Origin: Paraphoma chrysanthemicola | Taxonomy: Eukaryota; Ascomycota; Dothideomycetes; Pleosporales; Phaeosphaeriaceae | NCBI GenBank assembly: GCA_020744225.1 | Contig: JAGMWG010000011.1 | Location: forward strand, 620,001 to 684,000 | Length of the DNA stretch: 64,000 bases | Direction: 5' to 3' | Shown: positions 1 to 10,705 of the stretch, piece by piece | Layout of the letters: every line of letters starts with the position of its first letter | Numbering within the stretch: the stretch's first letter is position 1 | The notes under the pieces: model-generated | What the model was told of the DNA's origin: nothing | Database searches by the model: none | Seen by the model: the letters and a program-made list of their open reading frames with translations, nothing else | Program-made: the position numbers and the translations under genes

Positions 1-2419
1 GAGAGAAGAAGGGAGCAGAGGCAATGGGCGAAGCGCCTGCCTTTTGTCTCGGGGCGCTTCGAGGGCGGCGAGGACGAGGATTGGGTAGAGCAGAGCACGG
101 TCGAGGATGGGGAGAGATCGGATGGGAAACGGGCGGGTACGTACAACGACTAAATGTATGGCGCCAAAGGCAGGCTGCTTGCACCACTGCAGGTCCCCGT
201 CTGATAGGCTGCGTGGGAGACGAGGTGGTCGAATGGCGCGCCGGTGGAGGAGGGGGAGTGTGTGGCCCAGAAATAGACGCCCGGATGAAGTCAATAAACG
301 ATTTGCAAACGATGCGCATCCAGAACAGAACACTGCAGCGCGAAGGCCTTGGTTATGTGCAATCTGACAAGGTGCTGATCCTGGCCGTCAGCGTGTCTGT
401 CGAACGATGCACGCCTGCGTAATATGGGCAGAAGTCGCAGTCGTACGTGGGCTCACTTGCGCCCTCTGGTGCTGAGGTACGTCCAGAAGACAGGAAATGG
501 ACGGACGGGTCCATGTCTGCTCCGCGTGCACCTCGGCGGCGAAGCTTGCCCAGACTGCGGGCGCTCTGCTGGCCAGGATAAAAGATCATCGACACCCAAT
601 TGCTGGGAGCTGTTTGACGCCTGCAAAACGCGAGCTGGCGGTTGCGGGAGGTGAGTGGTTGGGCGCTGCAGGGACTGTGCATGACACCAAGGTGGCGCTA
701 GTCGATTTAAGCTACGGGAAGCGCCCACGATGGCCGGCCCCCACCAATCGCAGCGGGAAGGTGCCATGAGACGCTGAGGAAGGCGCCGCCCGGCCCACTC
801 TTGCTCGCAGTCTAGCACCACCTCGAGTCCAAGACAGCCAGCGTGGAATGCAGCATCGAGTTCGCTGTCTCAGAGCCGCAACGTCGCGTCGCCCTCGCAG
901 AAACTTTAAGAGCACCCGCCTGCCCGCAGAATTTGCGCCCCTCATCAGCAGCGCAGTATGCGTTAATTTGCGTGTCTTGTCTCTGGTCAGCCTTCGTCAA
1001 TGCCGGTATGTGATGGCTGGCATCGTGCAGCGCATGTCAGAGTGCGGGCTGCGAATCAGCGATCAGCATGCACGAGTCTGGCACATGCCCTGCTAATTTG
1101 CCACACTTCTTCTCGCTTGGTACAACGCCCCATCAGATGGGGACAATTAACCTGGAATCTCGCTGGGCTCGCTAGCCGTCTTTGGCCTGATCCGTTTCGT
1201 TTCCTGCACGGTTATTTTTGGTGCCATTCACTTATGTTCGACAGGGACCACGGTTCCTGTCGTCCAACGGTGAGCATGGGTGTGCTTCGTTGGCACAAGC
1301 TTTGTTCCTTCTACGAGCGACCACGTCCACGTTGACTTTAATCGGTATGTTGGGCACGCGAGTGCTGCTGCAGAGCAATAAGAAGAACAGCTCAGTGCCG
1401 CACCCAGCGCCATACAGCATACGAGATGGCCCGTCCCTCCCGCAAAGGCCGCTGATGAGGTCAAGGCGAGCCATGAAGATGTATGTGGGAAGGCACAGCC
1501 CAGTGTTCGCCACACACTGAGACAAAAGAGTACGTATCTTCGGGAGCATGTGCTGTTCGGTATTGCCTTGGCTATACCGGCTCAACAGCGTGCAGCTCGC
1601 TTCAGCATACACGCATAAACATGCCAAATTCTCTCTGCACCTGCCCGTTCCATCTCCATTTTTCGCTCGCTCGGAATTATCTTGTGCGACCCTCCAACAT
1701 CGTCCCAAAATACAACCCCAGCCTGCTGTGCCATCTTGAACACGTCGTCCATTCTTCAACTTGCCCCAGGACCAGGCGTTCACTACCGACGCAAGGCGGA
1801 TCAGCCGTGCTAGCGACCGTGCGACGAAACGTCGAAACATTTTAACCCTCATTTAGCCCTCGCTTCCCCGACTTCGGGTCTTTTGTTTCCTTGCCCTGGT
1901 CGCTTTTATATTGCACTGCATGCAAAGTCACTCGCTTTTGTACATTTTGCATCATTAGGGCTGATGGGTCAGACGATTGGCAGGGTGTTGGAGTCTGCCT
2001 GGGATAGGCACTATTGATAGTAGTTTGGATATTGTCTGCGGGGGATATGTATGCTGATGTTCTAGTGTCACTATGCTGGGCGCGGAGAAAGGGAAAGGAA
2101 TTGGAATATCGCTAACCATGGAAAAGCAAGAGCTAAATAAGAATAGCAAGTAAAAGCAGCAGCCATGAACGCCCCTCCGACGCAGGAACATGTTCGGTCG
2201 CTCCAAACACAGGCAGTGAGAAGTATGCTCCTCGATCCTCGCTCATGAATCAGCCCAGTTCTGCCCATCTAATTACCTGAGCTTTTGAGCGACACTACAC
2301 ACCTACCCCACTACAAGCAACACCTCACGGAGATAACGCGTGGCTGCCACTCAAGTGCTTCACGTCTTTAGGACAAAAGCACGCTCCTCTCGAACGACAC
2401 AACCACTACCAGATTCCTC
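1..2419. other. Intergenic region without supported gene
   Basis: About 2.4 kb with only short, overlapping reading frames on both strands. The longest, on the minus strand at 1232-1852, has an irregular Cys/Arg-rich composition, no recognisable domain and no clear splice partner. I see no RNA gene, transposon ORF or strong repeat. It may carry the promoter or UTR of a gene to the left of the window. Confidence 0.5.
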
Positions 2420-4195
2420 TCAGTCCTGATACTCATCTAATACATCAACATAAGGCTGATAAAACCTCGTATCCCTCTCTCCCCTTTCCCCATCCCTCGT
2501 CCCTGAAAATAATGCCTCAGGATACATACTCTCGTCTTCCCATCCCGATTCCCCTTCCCCATCACCGTCCCTGCCCTGTCTCGACGGTCCCGGTTCTCTC
2601 ACGTATTCCCCATGATTTGGCTCAAATCCTTGACATGCAAAGCTAGCGTCAGAATCTTTCCTGCCCCTTCCGGTATGCTTCACAGACTTGCCTGCCGAGC
2701 CACCAGGACCAATCAGCTTGTCGCGCCAATTCCTAGACACCGGAATACCTGCAACTTGTTCGTGGCTGGCTTTTTGCTTACCTTGCTGGCGAGCGGTGAG
2801 GCGCTCGCGAGGGGACCGGCGAGGCTGAGTGAGGTCTACGCGGGCTGGGTATGGAGATGGATTTTCTTGGGCTTGGACAAAATTGGGAAAGTGAGTAGCT
2901 GCAGCAGGTCCACCGACGCCGCCACATTCAAGCGCTACGTTTGCGGTGCGACCTTCCTGGATTGCTGTGAAGGGTCGCGGACGAGAGATCTTGGACTTGA
3001 GTATGTCTGCATTGGGTGTACGGTGAGTTGAAAGAAGGGCATGCTCGTCAGGTATCAGATTTACCAGTGGTTTGTACCATGGATCGGACTTATTGACCTT
3101 AGTCTTATGAGTGCCATAATGACCGGTATTCTTACTTCTACGCCACTGCGTTGAATACTGGACACCCGATGACGAATAACCAGCTTTGTTCCCGGTTCCT
3201 CCTAGCTTCGTTGCACCAGCCTGCCGGTAGTCTGATCGCGGCTGCGGCTTCGACCTCGGAGCAGGCTGTAGCAGTGGAACAGAAGGCAGCGGTTTGGAGT
3301 CATCTACAACGTGCGGAACAGGAGGTAATGGCTTGGGTGGCAGTGGTTTAGAGACATCCACAACGCGCCGAATCTCTGGACTGATACCGGCAGGCACCTC
3401 GTACGACGTCCGCGACACAGCCGAGTCTTGCCGCACTTGCGAGCTTGAAGTGGTGGTTAGTACTTCATCACATGTTCTGGCTGCTCCCTTTTGTACAGCT
3501 GCAGATGGAGGATGAGCAGACAACCCAGGTGCCGATGGACGTCGGGGTGCCGCCGTCTCTCGGATTTGCGTGTGACCAACCTTGGTATGGCCCTTATTTT
3601 GTTTCTTCGGATGTGCGAATGTGGACCACAGCTTTTGGCCTTCGCCTTCTGGCCCTATGTCGTATATCTCTCTAACATTGCGGTAGATGTCAGCCAGGTT
3701 CCATTGGGTCTGCGTACCTTTCGTGGTCATTTTAATACTGGTTTCGAAATGGGGAAAGAGAGTAACTTCGGAGTCTTTCCTTTCGTCTTGAGACGGCGAC
3801 GAAACGTTCGGACCGGCGGTAGAGGAAGGCATGTCTCCTTTTCGCACGCTGCCTCTCAAGCTACCCCACGAGATAGAACTTGGGATGGAACTCTGTGGTG
3901 AGCGATCTGGTATGTCACGTAAGTCATCGAAGTTATATATGACAGCCGTCAGCTCGGGCGATCGAGATTGAATGCCGTCTTTATCGCGTTGTTCATCTTG
4001 AGTTAAGATTGTTGCAGATTGACCTAGGTGGTGGAAAGTTGGCGTATGGTGCTGTATCGTATTACCCGGACCCGGTCGGCTTGTAGAAGAAGCACTTGCG
4101 TTTTCGGCTGGAATCCACTTTGTATTGCGTGTGTTGCGTCTCATACGCTTGTCTTTCTTTGTGAACGGATTGATGACTGCTCGTTTATCAGTCAT
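2420..4195 (-). CDS. Uncharacterised low-complexity, probably disordered protein
   Basis: One long open frame on the minus strand, about 591 residues from the first in-frame ATG (4193-4195). The frame itself is open further upstream, to 4270. The product is rich in Ser, Pro, Lys, Arg, Gln and Gly, with a basic start (INPFTKKDKRMRRN) and a Pro-rich stretch with repeated PLPPKPLPPVP-type motifs near the middle, which could bind SH3 or WW domains. The C-terminal 80 residues are acidic and Gly/Arg-rich. No catalytic domain, membrane segment or signal peptide is visible. A consensus GTAAGT donor just upstream (about 4273) suggests this is only the last exon of a longer gene. I do not recognise the family. 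The long frame is real, but the start is uncertain. Confidence 0.6.
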   Translation of the reverse strand: MTDKRAVINPFTKKDKRMRRNTRNTKWIPAENASASSTSRPGPGNTIQHHTPTFHHLGQSATILTQDEQRDKDGIQSRSPELTAVIYNFDDLRDIPDRSPQSSIPSSISWGSLRGSVRKGDMPSSTAGPNVSSPSQDERKDSEVTLFPHFETSIKMTTKGTQTQWNLADIYRNVREIYDIGPEGEGQKLWSTFAHPKKQNKGHTKVGHTQIRETAAPRRPSAPGLSAHPPSAAVQKGAARTCDEVLTTTSSSQVRQDSAVSRTSYEVPAGISPEIRRVVDVSKPLPPKPLPPVPHVVDDSKPLPSVPLLQPAPRSKPQPRSDYRQAGATKLGGTGNKAGYSSSGVQYSTQWRRSKNTGHYGTHKTKVNKSDPWYKPLVNLIPDEHALLSTHRTPNADILKSKISRPRPFTAIQEGRTANVALECGGVGGPAAATHFPNFVQAQENPSPYPARVDLTQPRRSPRERLTARQQGKQKASHEQVAGIPVSRNWRDKLIGPGGSAGKSVKHTGRGRKDSDASFACQGFEPNHGEYVREPGPSRQGRDGDGEGESGWEDESMYPEALFSGTRDGERGERDTRFYQPYVDVLDEYQD

Positions 4196-4273
4196 GTTAT
4201 GTTCTAGCTGCTGTTCGTTTATTGTGTAAATGTCGCTAAATGTTCGATTGCGAAATGTGCTCCTGTGCACTTA

Positions 4274-4780
4274 CAAGATGTAGCTGATCCTTGATCGAGG
4301 CCTAAGATAATTTAGCGTGACTTCAGTATCGGGTACAATCTCAGAACGATTCTTGAGCCAAAGGGGTGGGACCTTGTCAACGATGATATACCATCGATCC
4401 ATTGAAGCATTGTGTGATTGAGAACAACGAACGTAGTTCCAATTGTTGGAATTGAGACATCTAGGATTATATGCAACCGCATTGTGGCCGAGAAGAACAA
4501 AGGGTCGAAATAGCGAACGGCATGTTACGAACGATAATCTTTCGTGTAGCCTTGACCGCGACTTCACTTACCATCTCCACACCGGGTAGGACGAATTTGA
4601 CAACTTGACAACGTGCAATGTACGTGAGATCCTCCTACAGCGGGCTCGTCTTCGTGGACCATAGCAAATTGAAGCCAGGCAGTGGGATTCTCATGATTTG
4701 CATGAGTGCGCACTGGGAAAGTCACGGCACGATGTTGGGAAGGCGTGGGCGCTTCATTAAAGGTATGTTATACAGATCGC
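4274..4780 (-). other. Candidate 5' exons of the gene at 2420-4195
   Basis: Two protein-like open stretches lie upstream of the large exon on the minus strand. The nearer (about 4274-4567) contains WYIIVDKVPPLWLKNRSEIV and ends exactly at a consensus donor, GTAAGT. An acceptor at a TTTAG about 39 nt downstream keeps the frame of the large exon (DIYTINEQQLEH and onward). The farther stretch (about 4580-4780) reads THANHENPTAWLQFAMVHED and also ends at a GTAAGT donor. The 39-nt intron would be unusually short, and I cannot fix the acceptor between the two upstream stretches. The exons are therefore a proposal. The encoded sequence matches no family I can name with confidence. Confidence 0.35.
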
Positions 4781-4868
4781 TTTGATTCTGATGGTCATTG
4801 TGCATCATTGCTTTTGATCATATTCTTCGTCCGCTCGCCTTTGAGGCAGTAAGGCAATTCATCTTCGC

Positions 4869-6443
4869 TTACAAGTTGACGGCAGTGCGGAAGTTCTTGC
4901 CCGCATAGATAGCGTTGTCACCTATGAGCAAGTCAGTAGAGCTCGCAAAGAAGTCGGAGCAATTGTACATACCGAGCTCCTCCTCAATGCGGAGGATCTG
5001 GTTGAGCTTGGCAAGACGCTCAGATCGGGCTGGTGCACCAGTCTTGATCTGTCCGGCACGAAGACCAACAACGATGTCGGCAATGGTAACGTCTTCGGTC
5101 TCACCGGAGCGGTGAGACACCATGACACCCCATCCGGCACCGAAGGCATCCTTGGCAGCCTGGATGGCCTCGGTGATGGTACCAATCTGGTTGACCTTGA
5201 GGAGAAGAGCATTGCAAGACTTCAGCTCGATAGCCTTCTTGATGAACTCAGGGTTGGTAACAGTCAGATCGTCACTATGGTGAATTAGTCTTGAGCACAA
5301 AATGTGGTCCTGCGTACTTACCCGACAATCTGGAAGTCGGAGGTCTTGAAGAAGTACGACCATGCCTCCCAATCGTCCTCGGCAAAGGGATCTTCGATGC
5401 TGACAATCGGGTACTTCTGAGCCAGAGACTTGTACAATTCGGCAAGCTGCTCGTAGCTGAGCCACTTGCTCTTGTCGCTGTCGGGGTTCTTGAAGTCCAG
5501 GTCGTACTTCTTCTCTTCGGTCTTGTAGAACTCGCTGGAAGCGACGTCCATGGCAATCTTGATTTGGCCGGTGTAGCCGGCCTCCTCGATGGCATCGGTA
5601 ATAAGGTCCAGGGCCTCTTCGGGAGTCTGGATATCGGGAGCAACACCACCCTCATCACCGACATTGCCGGCCGATTGTCCGTAGCGCTTCTTCGCGAGGC
5701 TCTTGAGCTTCTGGTAGACCTCGGCACCTTGACGCATGGCCTCGGAGAAAGTCGGGGCTTCTCTGTGCGATGTTAGGAATCTTTCGGAGGGATAGGACGT
5801 AACGTCGACACTCACGAAGGCACGATCATGAACTCTTGGAAGGCCAAGCGGCCGCCGGCGTGCGAACCGCCGTTGAGAACGTTTTGAACTAAGGAATTAG
5901 TATGATTGCACATCATTCATCCCGGAACAGAAGTCACTTACAGGGTACGGGCAGGACGTATGGCTTCTTGGTGCCAGCCAAGTCAGAGATGTGTGCGTAC
6001 AGCGGAACACCCTTCTCCGCAGCTGCGGCCTTTGCAATGGCCATTGACACACCGAGGATGGCATTTGCACCCAGGCTTTCCTTGTTCTTTGTGCCGTCAA
6101 GCTTGTTCAGGAAGGCATCAACGGCTGACTGGTCCTTGACATCGATCTTCTCCTTGATGAGAGCCGGAGCGATGGTGTCGTTGACGTTGGCGACAGCCTT
6201 GGTGACGCCCTTGCCGCCCCACTTTGTCTTGTCGCCATCGCGGAGTTCGCAGGCCTCGTGGGAGCCGGTGGATGCGCCAGAGGGAACGATAGCACGGTGA
6301 AGGCCGGTCTCAGTGACAATGTCGACCTCGACAGTCGGATTGCCCTAGTGCAGATCAGTACTGATGAGCTGTCGATGTGGAGGACCACGAGAACATACAC
6401 GAGAGTCGTAGACGGAACGGGCGTGGATCTTGGTGATAGTCAT
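4869..6443 (-). CDS. ENO1: Enolase (phosphopyruvate hydratase)
   Basis: Cytosolic glycolytic enzyme that interconverts 2-phosphoglycerate and phosphoenolpyruvate. Six exons on the minus strand: 6399-6443, 5942-6344, 5816-5888, 5322-5762, 4973-5274 and 4869-4921. All five introns are GT-AG and 48-59 nt long, and the joined product is 438 residues, the family's usual length. It starts [18 protein letters not shown], the conserved enolase N-terminus. GGSHAG, the Mg-binding regions SIEDPF and GDDLT, the signature [13 protein letters not shown] and the catalytic-loop SHRSGETED are all present. The six-exon structure is intron-rich for such a highly expressed gene. Fungal enolases are also known allergens (for example Alt a 6). 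No paralogue is seen in the window. Confidence 0.97.
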
Positions 6444-7593
6444 GGTGTTTCTGCAACTGGATTCAATAGAATGTCAGTTATGGAGTGGTGATTGAAAGAG
6501 GTCAATTGCGAAGTGGGGGAGTCGCGAGATGATAAAGAAGCATAAATAGGCACGGTCCAGCCCTATGATGCAAATGAGGTGACAGCAAAAGCGAGGCCGC
6601 AAAAAGCAGACAAGCTCAACCATTGCGCCCTGCCCCACGAGCGTTCGAGCACAGTGGGCCCCCAAATGGGCGTCGGAGGCGCGGGATGACGGATTCGGCC
6701 GCGGACAGGATGAGCGTGAAAGTCTCTGACTTACCAGGTGGATGTTGGGAGTATGGTGTTGTTTCTGGAATGTTTTGTTTGGGTGGGGTTATCGAAGCTT
6801 TAAACAGTTGAGGAGGGGCAATCGTTCTTCCCTCAGCAGATCCAGCCCCGCCATGCCGCCAGGTCATTGGCCGATGCGGCGTTTTCGTACAGCGTGCATT
6901 GAATGTGTTGCAAAAGCGTGCAGGCGGGTGTCGGGACGAGAACTGAGTTTGAGTAGCATTGAGGTAACAGCCATGGGTATCATTGATCATCTCCCGCGCG
7001 GCTGGACCAGCGCCAGCGATGATGTGCGTGTCTTGCGTATTGTCCCTTTGCAACGGCCTGTCTTCTCAACTTATTCAGCGAGCCTTACACAATGCGCATA
7101 CGAGATGGAACTGTGCGGCAGACGGGGAGCTCTCCGATGTCTCCGGAAGCACTGGTGTGATACAAGTATACGCGAAAGACGGGCACTGCAGGTGGACCAT
7201 TCGCAGGATAGTCATTGACGACTCAATTACACTTTTACAGGCCGTATTGAATTGAAGGAGTGCAGTGACGACGGCCGGATGGATGATAGATGATTCTATC
7301 GTGAACTGTGGTCCTGATATCAAATCGCTGCTCTGTCTTAAAAGAGTGGCGATGCGGTCAACGCCAGCAAACTCGCCAAGCCTGCCCTGAGCTTGGGCCG
7401 CGTAGCTCAGAGCTGCCTTCGCGACCGACATACTGAGCACTTGCAACATAGATCACCACCACTCAATCTTCTTCTTTACACACACTTGGCGTAACCCTCG
7501 AGCTTGTCGCCAGCCCACTCTGAATCTCACCCTCCGCCTTGCAAATCACACAATACCTCAAACCCACCTTCATCACACATCAAGCTTGTCACC
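6444..7593. other. Divergent promoter region between enolase and PRE1
   Basis: About 1.15 kb between two divergently transcribed housekeeping genes. It has only short overlapping frames. The stretch just before PRE1 (about 7440-7590) is C- and T-rich on the plus strand, as is typical of a fungal 5' leader. No RNA gene or repeat seen. Confidence 0.5.
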
Positions 7594-8389
7594 ATGTAAG
7601 CTTGGGAAACGACCGGGATGGGGATGTCGTTACTAACATATGTACAGGGAGGTTCTGCTAGGAATAACGGGCAAGGACTTCACCCTCATCGCCGCGTCGA
7701 AAGCCGCCATGCGAGGCGCCACCATCCTCAAAGCCTCCGACGACAAGACACGAGCCCTAAACACACACACGCTCATGACATTCTCTGGAGAAGCCGGTGA
7801 TACTGGTAGGAGACTATGGCGATTAGCTGTGGACCGCCGCTGATGGTGGGATAGTACAATTCGCCGAATTCATCCAAGCCAACGTACAGCTCTACTCTAT
7901 GCGCAACGGTATGGAGCTGTCGCCCGCCGCCACCGCCAACTTCGTCCGAGGAGAACTAGCAACTGCGCTGCGATCGCGGAGACCGTATACAGTGAACTTG
8001 CTGCTCGGAGGGTACGACAAGATCGCGGACAAGCCCACACTGTACTGGATCGACTACCTGGCGAGTTTGGCGCCTGTACCATATGCTGCCCACGGCTATG
8101 CTCAGTACGTATTCAACTATCTGCGTTCACTACGTGGCGACTCAAGTAACCGTGAAACTGTATCAGCGCTAACTGAATGGCCGCCAGGTACTACTGCCTC
8201 TCATTGCTAGACAAGCACCATCATCCCGACATCGACTACGAGAAAGGTCTCAAGATCATGCGCATGTGCACAGAAGAGCTCAAGCGACGTCTCCCAATCG
8301 ACTTCAAGGGTGTATTTGTCAAAGTGATCACAAAGGACGGTATCAAGGATGTAGAGTACGAAGACGACGTGAAAGTGGCTGTACCGTGA
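7594..8389 (+). CDS. PRE1: 20S proteasome subunit beta type-4 (Pre1/PSMB2)
   Basis: Non-catalytic beta-ring subunit of the 20S core particle, which degrades ubiquitinated proteins in nucleus and cytosol. Exons 7594-7595, 7648-7805, 7855-8104 and 8188-8389 join to 203 residues, a normal length. The mature protein begins MEVLLGITGKDFTLIAASKA, the conserved N-terminus of this subunit, with no propeptide and no catalytic Thr1. LNTHTLMTFSGEAGDTVQ, the LYSMRNG stretch and the LLGGYDK loop also fit. The start codon is split: exon 1 contributes only AT, and G comes from exon 2 after a 52-nt intron (GTAAGC...TACAG). An in-frame ATG inside that intron (7640) would give an MYREVLL start, but the conserved N-terminus supports the spliced one. 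The gene is divergent from enolase. Confidence 0.93.
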
Positions 8390-9185
8390 GAAGGTAGCGT
8401 GTTGGTGGTACACTCAAGATCAAGGTACCTTCGTAGAGCCTGTTCCTCCATCAGGAGCGGACGACGCATTGCGGAGGGACACGCTCATTGCGAGCTGACG
8501 AAGAACATACCGATGACAACAAAGATTACGAAGGGAATGAAAAGTAATGTTCCCAAGCAGCTCCCATTTGCTGCAAAACGACATGAAGTGCTTCTATGAG
8601 TGAATTTTGCCCTGATCTTGGCATTTGGCTATCGTCTATCGGCTGCGGTTTGTCTCCGCAGAATGACGCCGCCTCTCATTCACGATATCGCGAGTAGCCC
8701 CAGTGAATTGTTTGTTCTGTGATCCCGACTAACCGCTGGTTGTCATGGTGGTGTTCGAGCTCGGATCATATCATGACTAAGCGCTAAAGTCTAGTATATA
8801 TTCAAAATTTTCTCCGCACCTCCATTCTCCCTCTCATCAAAAAGTTTACACGATTCCATGCCACGACCGTTATGCAGATCTCTCTGTCGCTTTCGGTTGC
8901 CAGCTACTACGGTAGCGTGGAGTCGAAGAAAAAATAATCCTATAGGAAGCTGGCGCCTCGTTGGGTCTTCTTTAGTGAGGGCGATGGGGCGGCAGTGTCG
9001 ATTTATTGGGAGAACATACACGCAGTAACGAAGAGTTTTAACTCACGTTATTTGCAAGTAGCACTCAGTGCGTTGTTGATTGAAATGCTCAATTGTGAAT
9101 CTAGCGGCAGCACAGGCTGAAGAAAAGTTGATATGGACGCACTAGGAAGAACTTTTACCGTTCATTCTAACTATTACGGTCGCAT
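8390..9185. other. Intergenic region between PRE1 and the mysA-like gene
   Basis: About 800 bp between the convergent ends of PRE1 and the cyclase gene. Only short frames without protein-like features. It probably contains both 3' UTRs. Nothing else seen. Confidence 0.5.
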
Positions 9186-10705
9186 CTAATTTTTGTAACC
9201 ATTCGCATAACCGTTCGCGATGTCCTTCAGACCGTTTGGAACACCATTCGTCTTGCCATTTGACAATCCGTTCGTAACCTTGGGGTTCTTCATTGCCTCC
9301 TCCACGGGCACATCGTTCAACGTGTATCCCGTGTCGCTAGCGTCGACGTAGGCGTCAAGACCAGCACCGTCTCGCGGGTAGCCCTTCATCAGCTCCTTGT
9401 GCTTTCGGAGAGCAGCATTCATCTCTTCCGCGGAAACATCGTTCAGGAAAACGCATGTTCCGATGGGATTTGGCACCGCTGCGCGGAGAAGACCGTCTCT
9501 TGTCTTCAGGATAGCCTTGGTAGCCTTGTCGAGCATGTCCTCATCGAACATATCATGGTCCATCGACAGACCTGCTCTTGAGAATAGGTTCAGCAGGCGC
9601 TTGTGCTCCTCATCGCTGAGGAGGCCACGCATGTTGGCCAACGTTGCTGAGTATGCCATATCGATCGAGATCGCGTGACCGTGACGAAGAGGCACGGGAG
9701 GTGAAAGCTATTAGAACATTAGCTTTTCGCGGCGCAGCTGGACATGTTTTTCGTACCTCGTGCAGAGGACTCCAGGTGTGACCGTAAGCAATGACACGGT
9801 CAAGACCGATCTCGTGCAGGTTGGGAGTCTCGAGCTTCAGCATCTCGAAGATACCAGCGCGGTTTATCTCATCCGCTGCCTTGCGGACCTCCGGGTCGAC
9901 GTTGTCTCGGCCAAAGCGAGATGTAATCAGTTTCTCGCAGTACTTGTCCAAGAGCTCGAATGTTGGCCTGTGACCGCAAGTCGAGATCTTGATCAACTCA
10001 GCAAAGCCGTTTCTGACTTGTGCCTCTGGAAGAGTCTTCAGGAACGAAAAGTCCAAGAAGGTGTGCATTGGGGCATGGTAAGCACCCAGTCTGTTCTTGT
10101 AGTTGCCATAGTTGACTGCAACCTTGATGCTGACACTGGCATCGATGAGGCCAATGACAGTGGTCGGGATACGAATATAGTTTGTGGTCCTTCGGTAGGC
10201 GGCACAAGCAAATCTAGACTCTCGAGTTAACTCTGTTCAAGCAGCGAAATCCGGCCAGAGTGCCTTAGAATCATCTTTTACCCAGCAACATCAGTGACTA
10301 AACCTCCACCCTAAGGATTGTTAGCTAAATCTATCACGTTGGAGGCGGACGACATACAACTACGAGGACGGGCTCCTTGCGAATGATGCCGAAGTCTGTC
10401 ATGGAGTCCACGATGCTCAAGAGAGTATCCATCGACTTGGCTTTCTCGCCGATCATCGTCTTGTGGATCGTCAAAGGCAGGTTGTAGTGGTCGAAGTACT
10501 TTTGCATCTCCTTGCCATAGATGTTGAAGATGTTCAAATCCATGACTGCGAGGCAGCGACCCCAGCGCTCGTAGCACTTGGACAACTGGGGGTTCTCGGT
10601 GTTGAACACTCCATCGAGGAAAGAGAAGTCATATTCAATCTTCTCGTATCCCTCGACGTGGAAGCCGTTCTTCGTCTCGACGACGGTTGCCTTAAGGTCT
10701 GACAT
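9186..10705 (-). CDS. mysA: Sugar-phosphate cyclase, MysA/DDG-synthase type
   Basis: Member of the dehydroquinate-synthase superfamily. Together with its neighbours it is predicted to cyclise sedoheptulose 7-phosphate to demethyl-4-deoxygadusol, the first step of mycosporine synthesis. Exons 10358-10705, 10282-10310 (only 29 nt), 9757-10213 and 9186-9707 give 451 residues. The NAD-binding glycine motif GGGLVTDVAGF starts at residue 117. PTTVIGLIDASVSIKVAVNY and KNRLGAYHAP follow, a pattern of DDG/EEVS-type cyclases rather than of the AROM dehydroquinate synthase. Likely metal ligands are E198 (FAELIKI), H271 (AYGHTW) and H287 (LRHGHA). The last 30 residues are an unusual Asn-Gly-rich tail. 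The closely related activity 2-epi-5-epi-valiolone synthase cannot be excluded by eye, but the adjacent methyltransferase and ATP-grasp genes favour DDG synthase. It is divergent from the methyltransferase gene. Confidence 0.85.

Noticed and set aside
1232..1852. 206-codon minus-strand ORF in the first 2.4 kb
   Set aside because: Irregular Cys/Arg/Trp-rich composition, no domain or splice partner, and overlapping frames of similar length on the other strand.
7640..7843. Alternative PRE1 start MYREVLL
   Set aside because: The ATG lies within a well-formed intron, while the spliced start gives the conserved N-terminus MEVLLGITGKD.
9186..10705. AROM-type dehydroquinate synthase (shikimate pathway) for the cyclase
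   Set aside because: Ascomycete dehydroquinate synthase is part of the multi-domain AROM protein. This protein is stand-alone, has DDG/EEVS-like motifs and sits beside a methyltransferase and an ATP-grasp gene.
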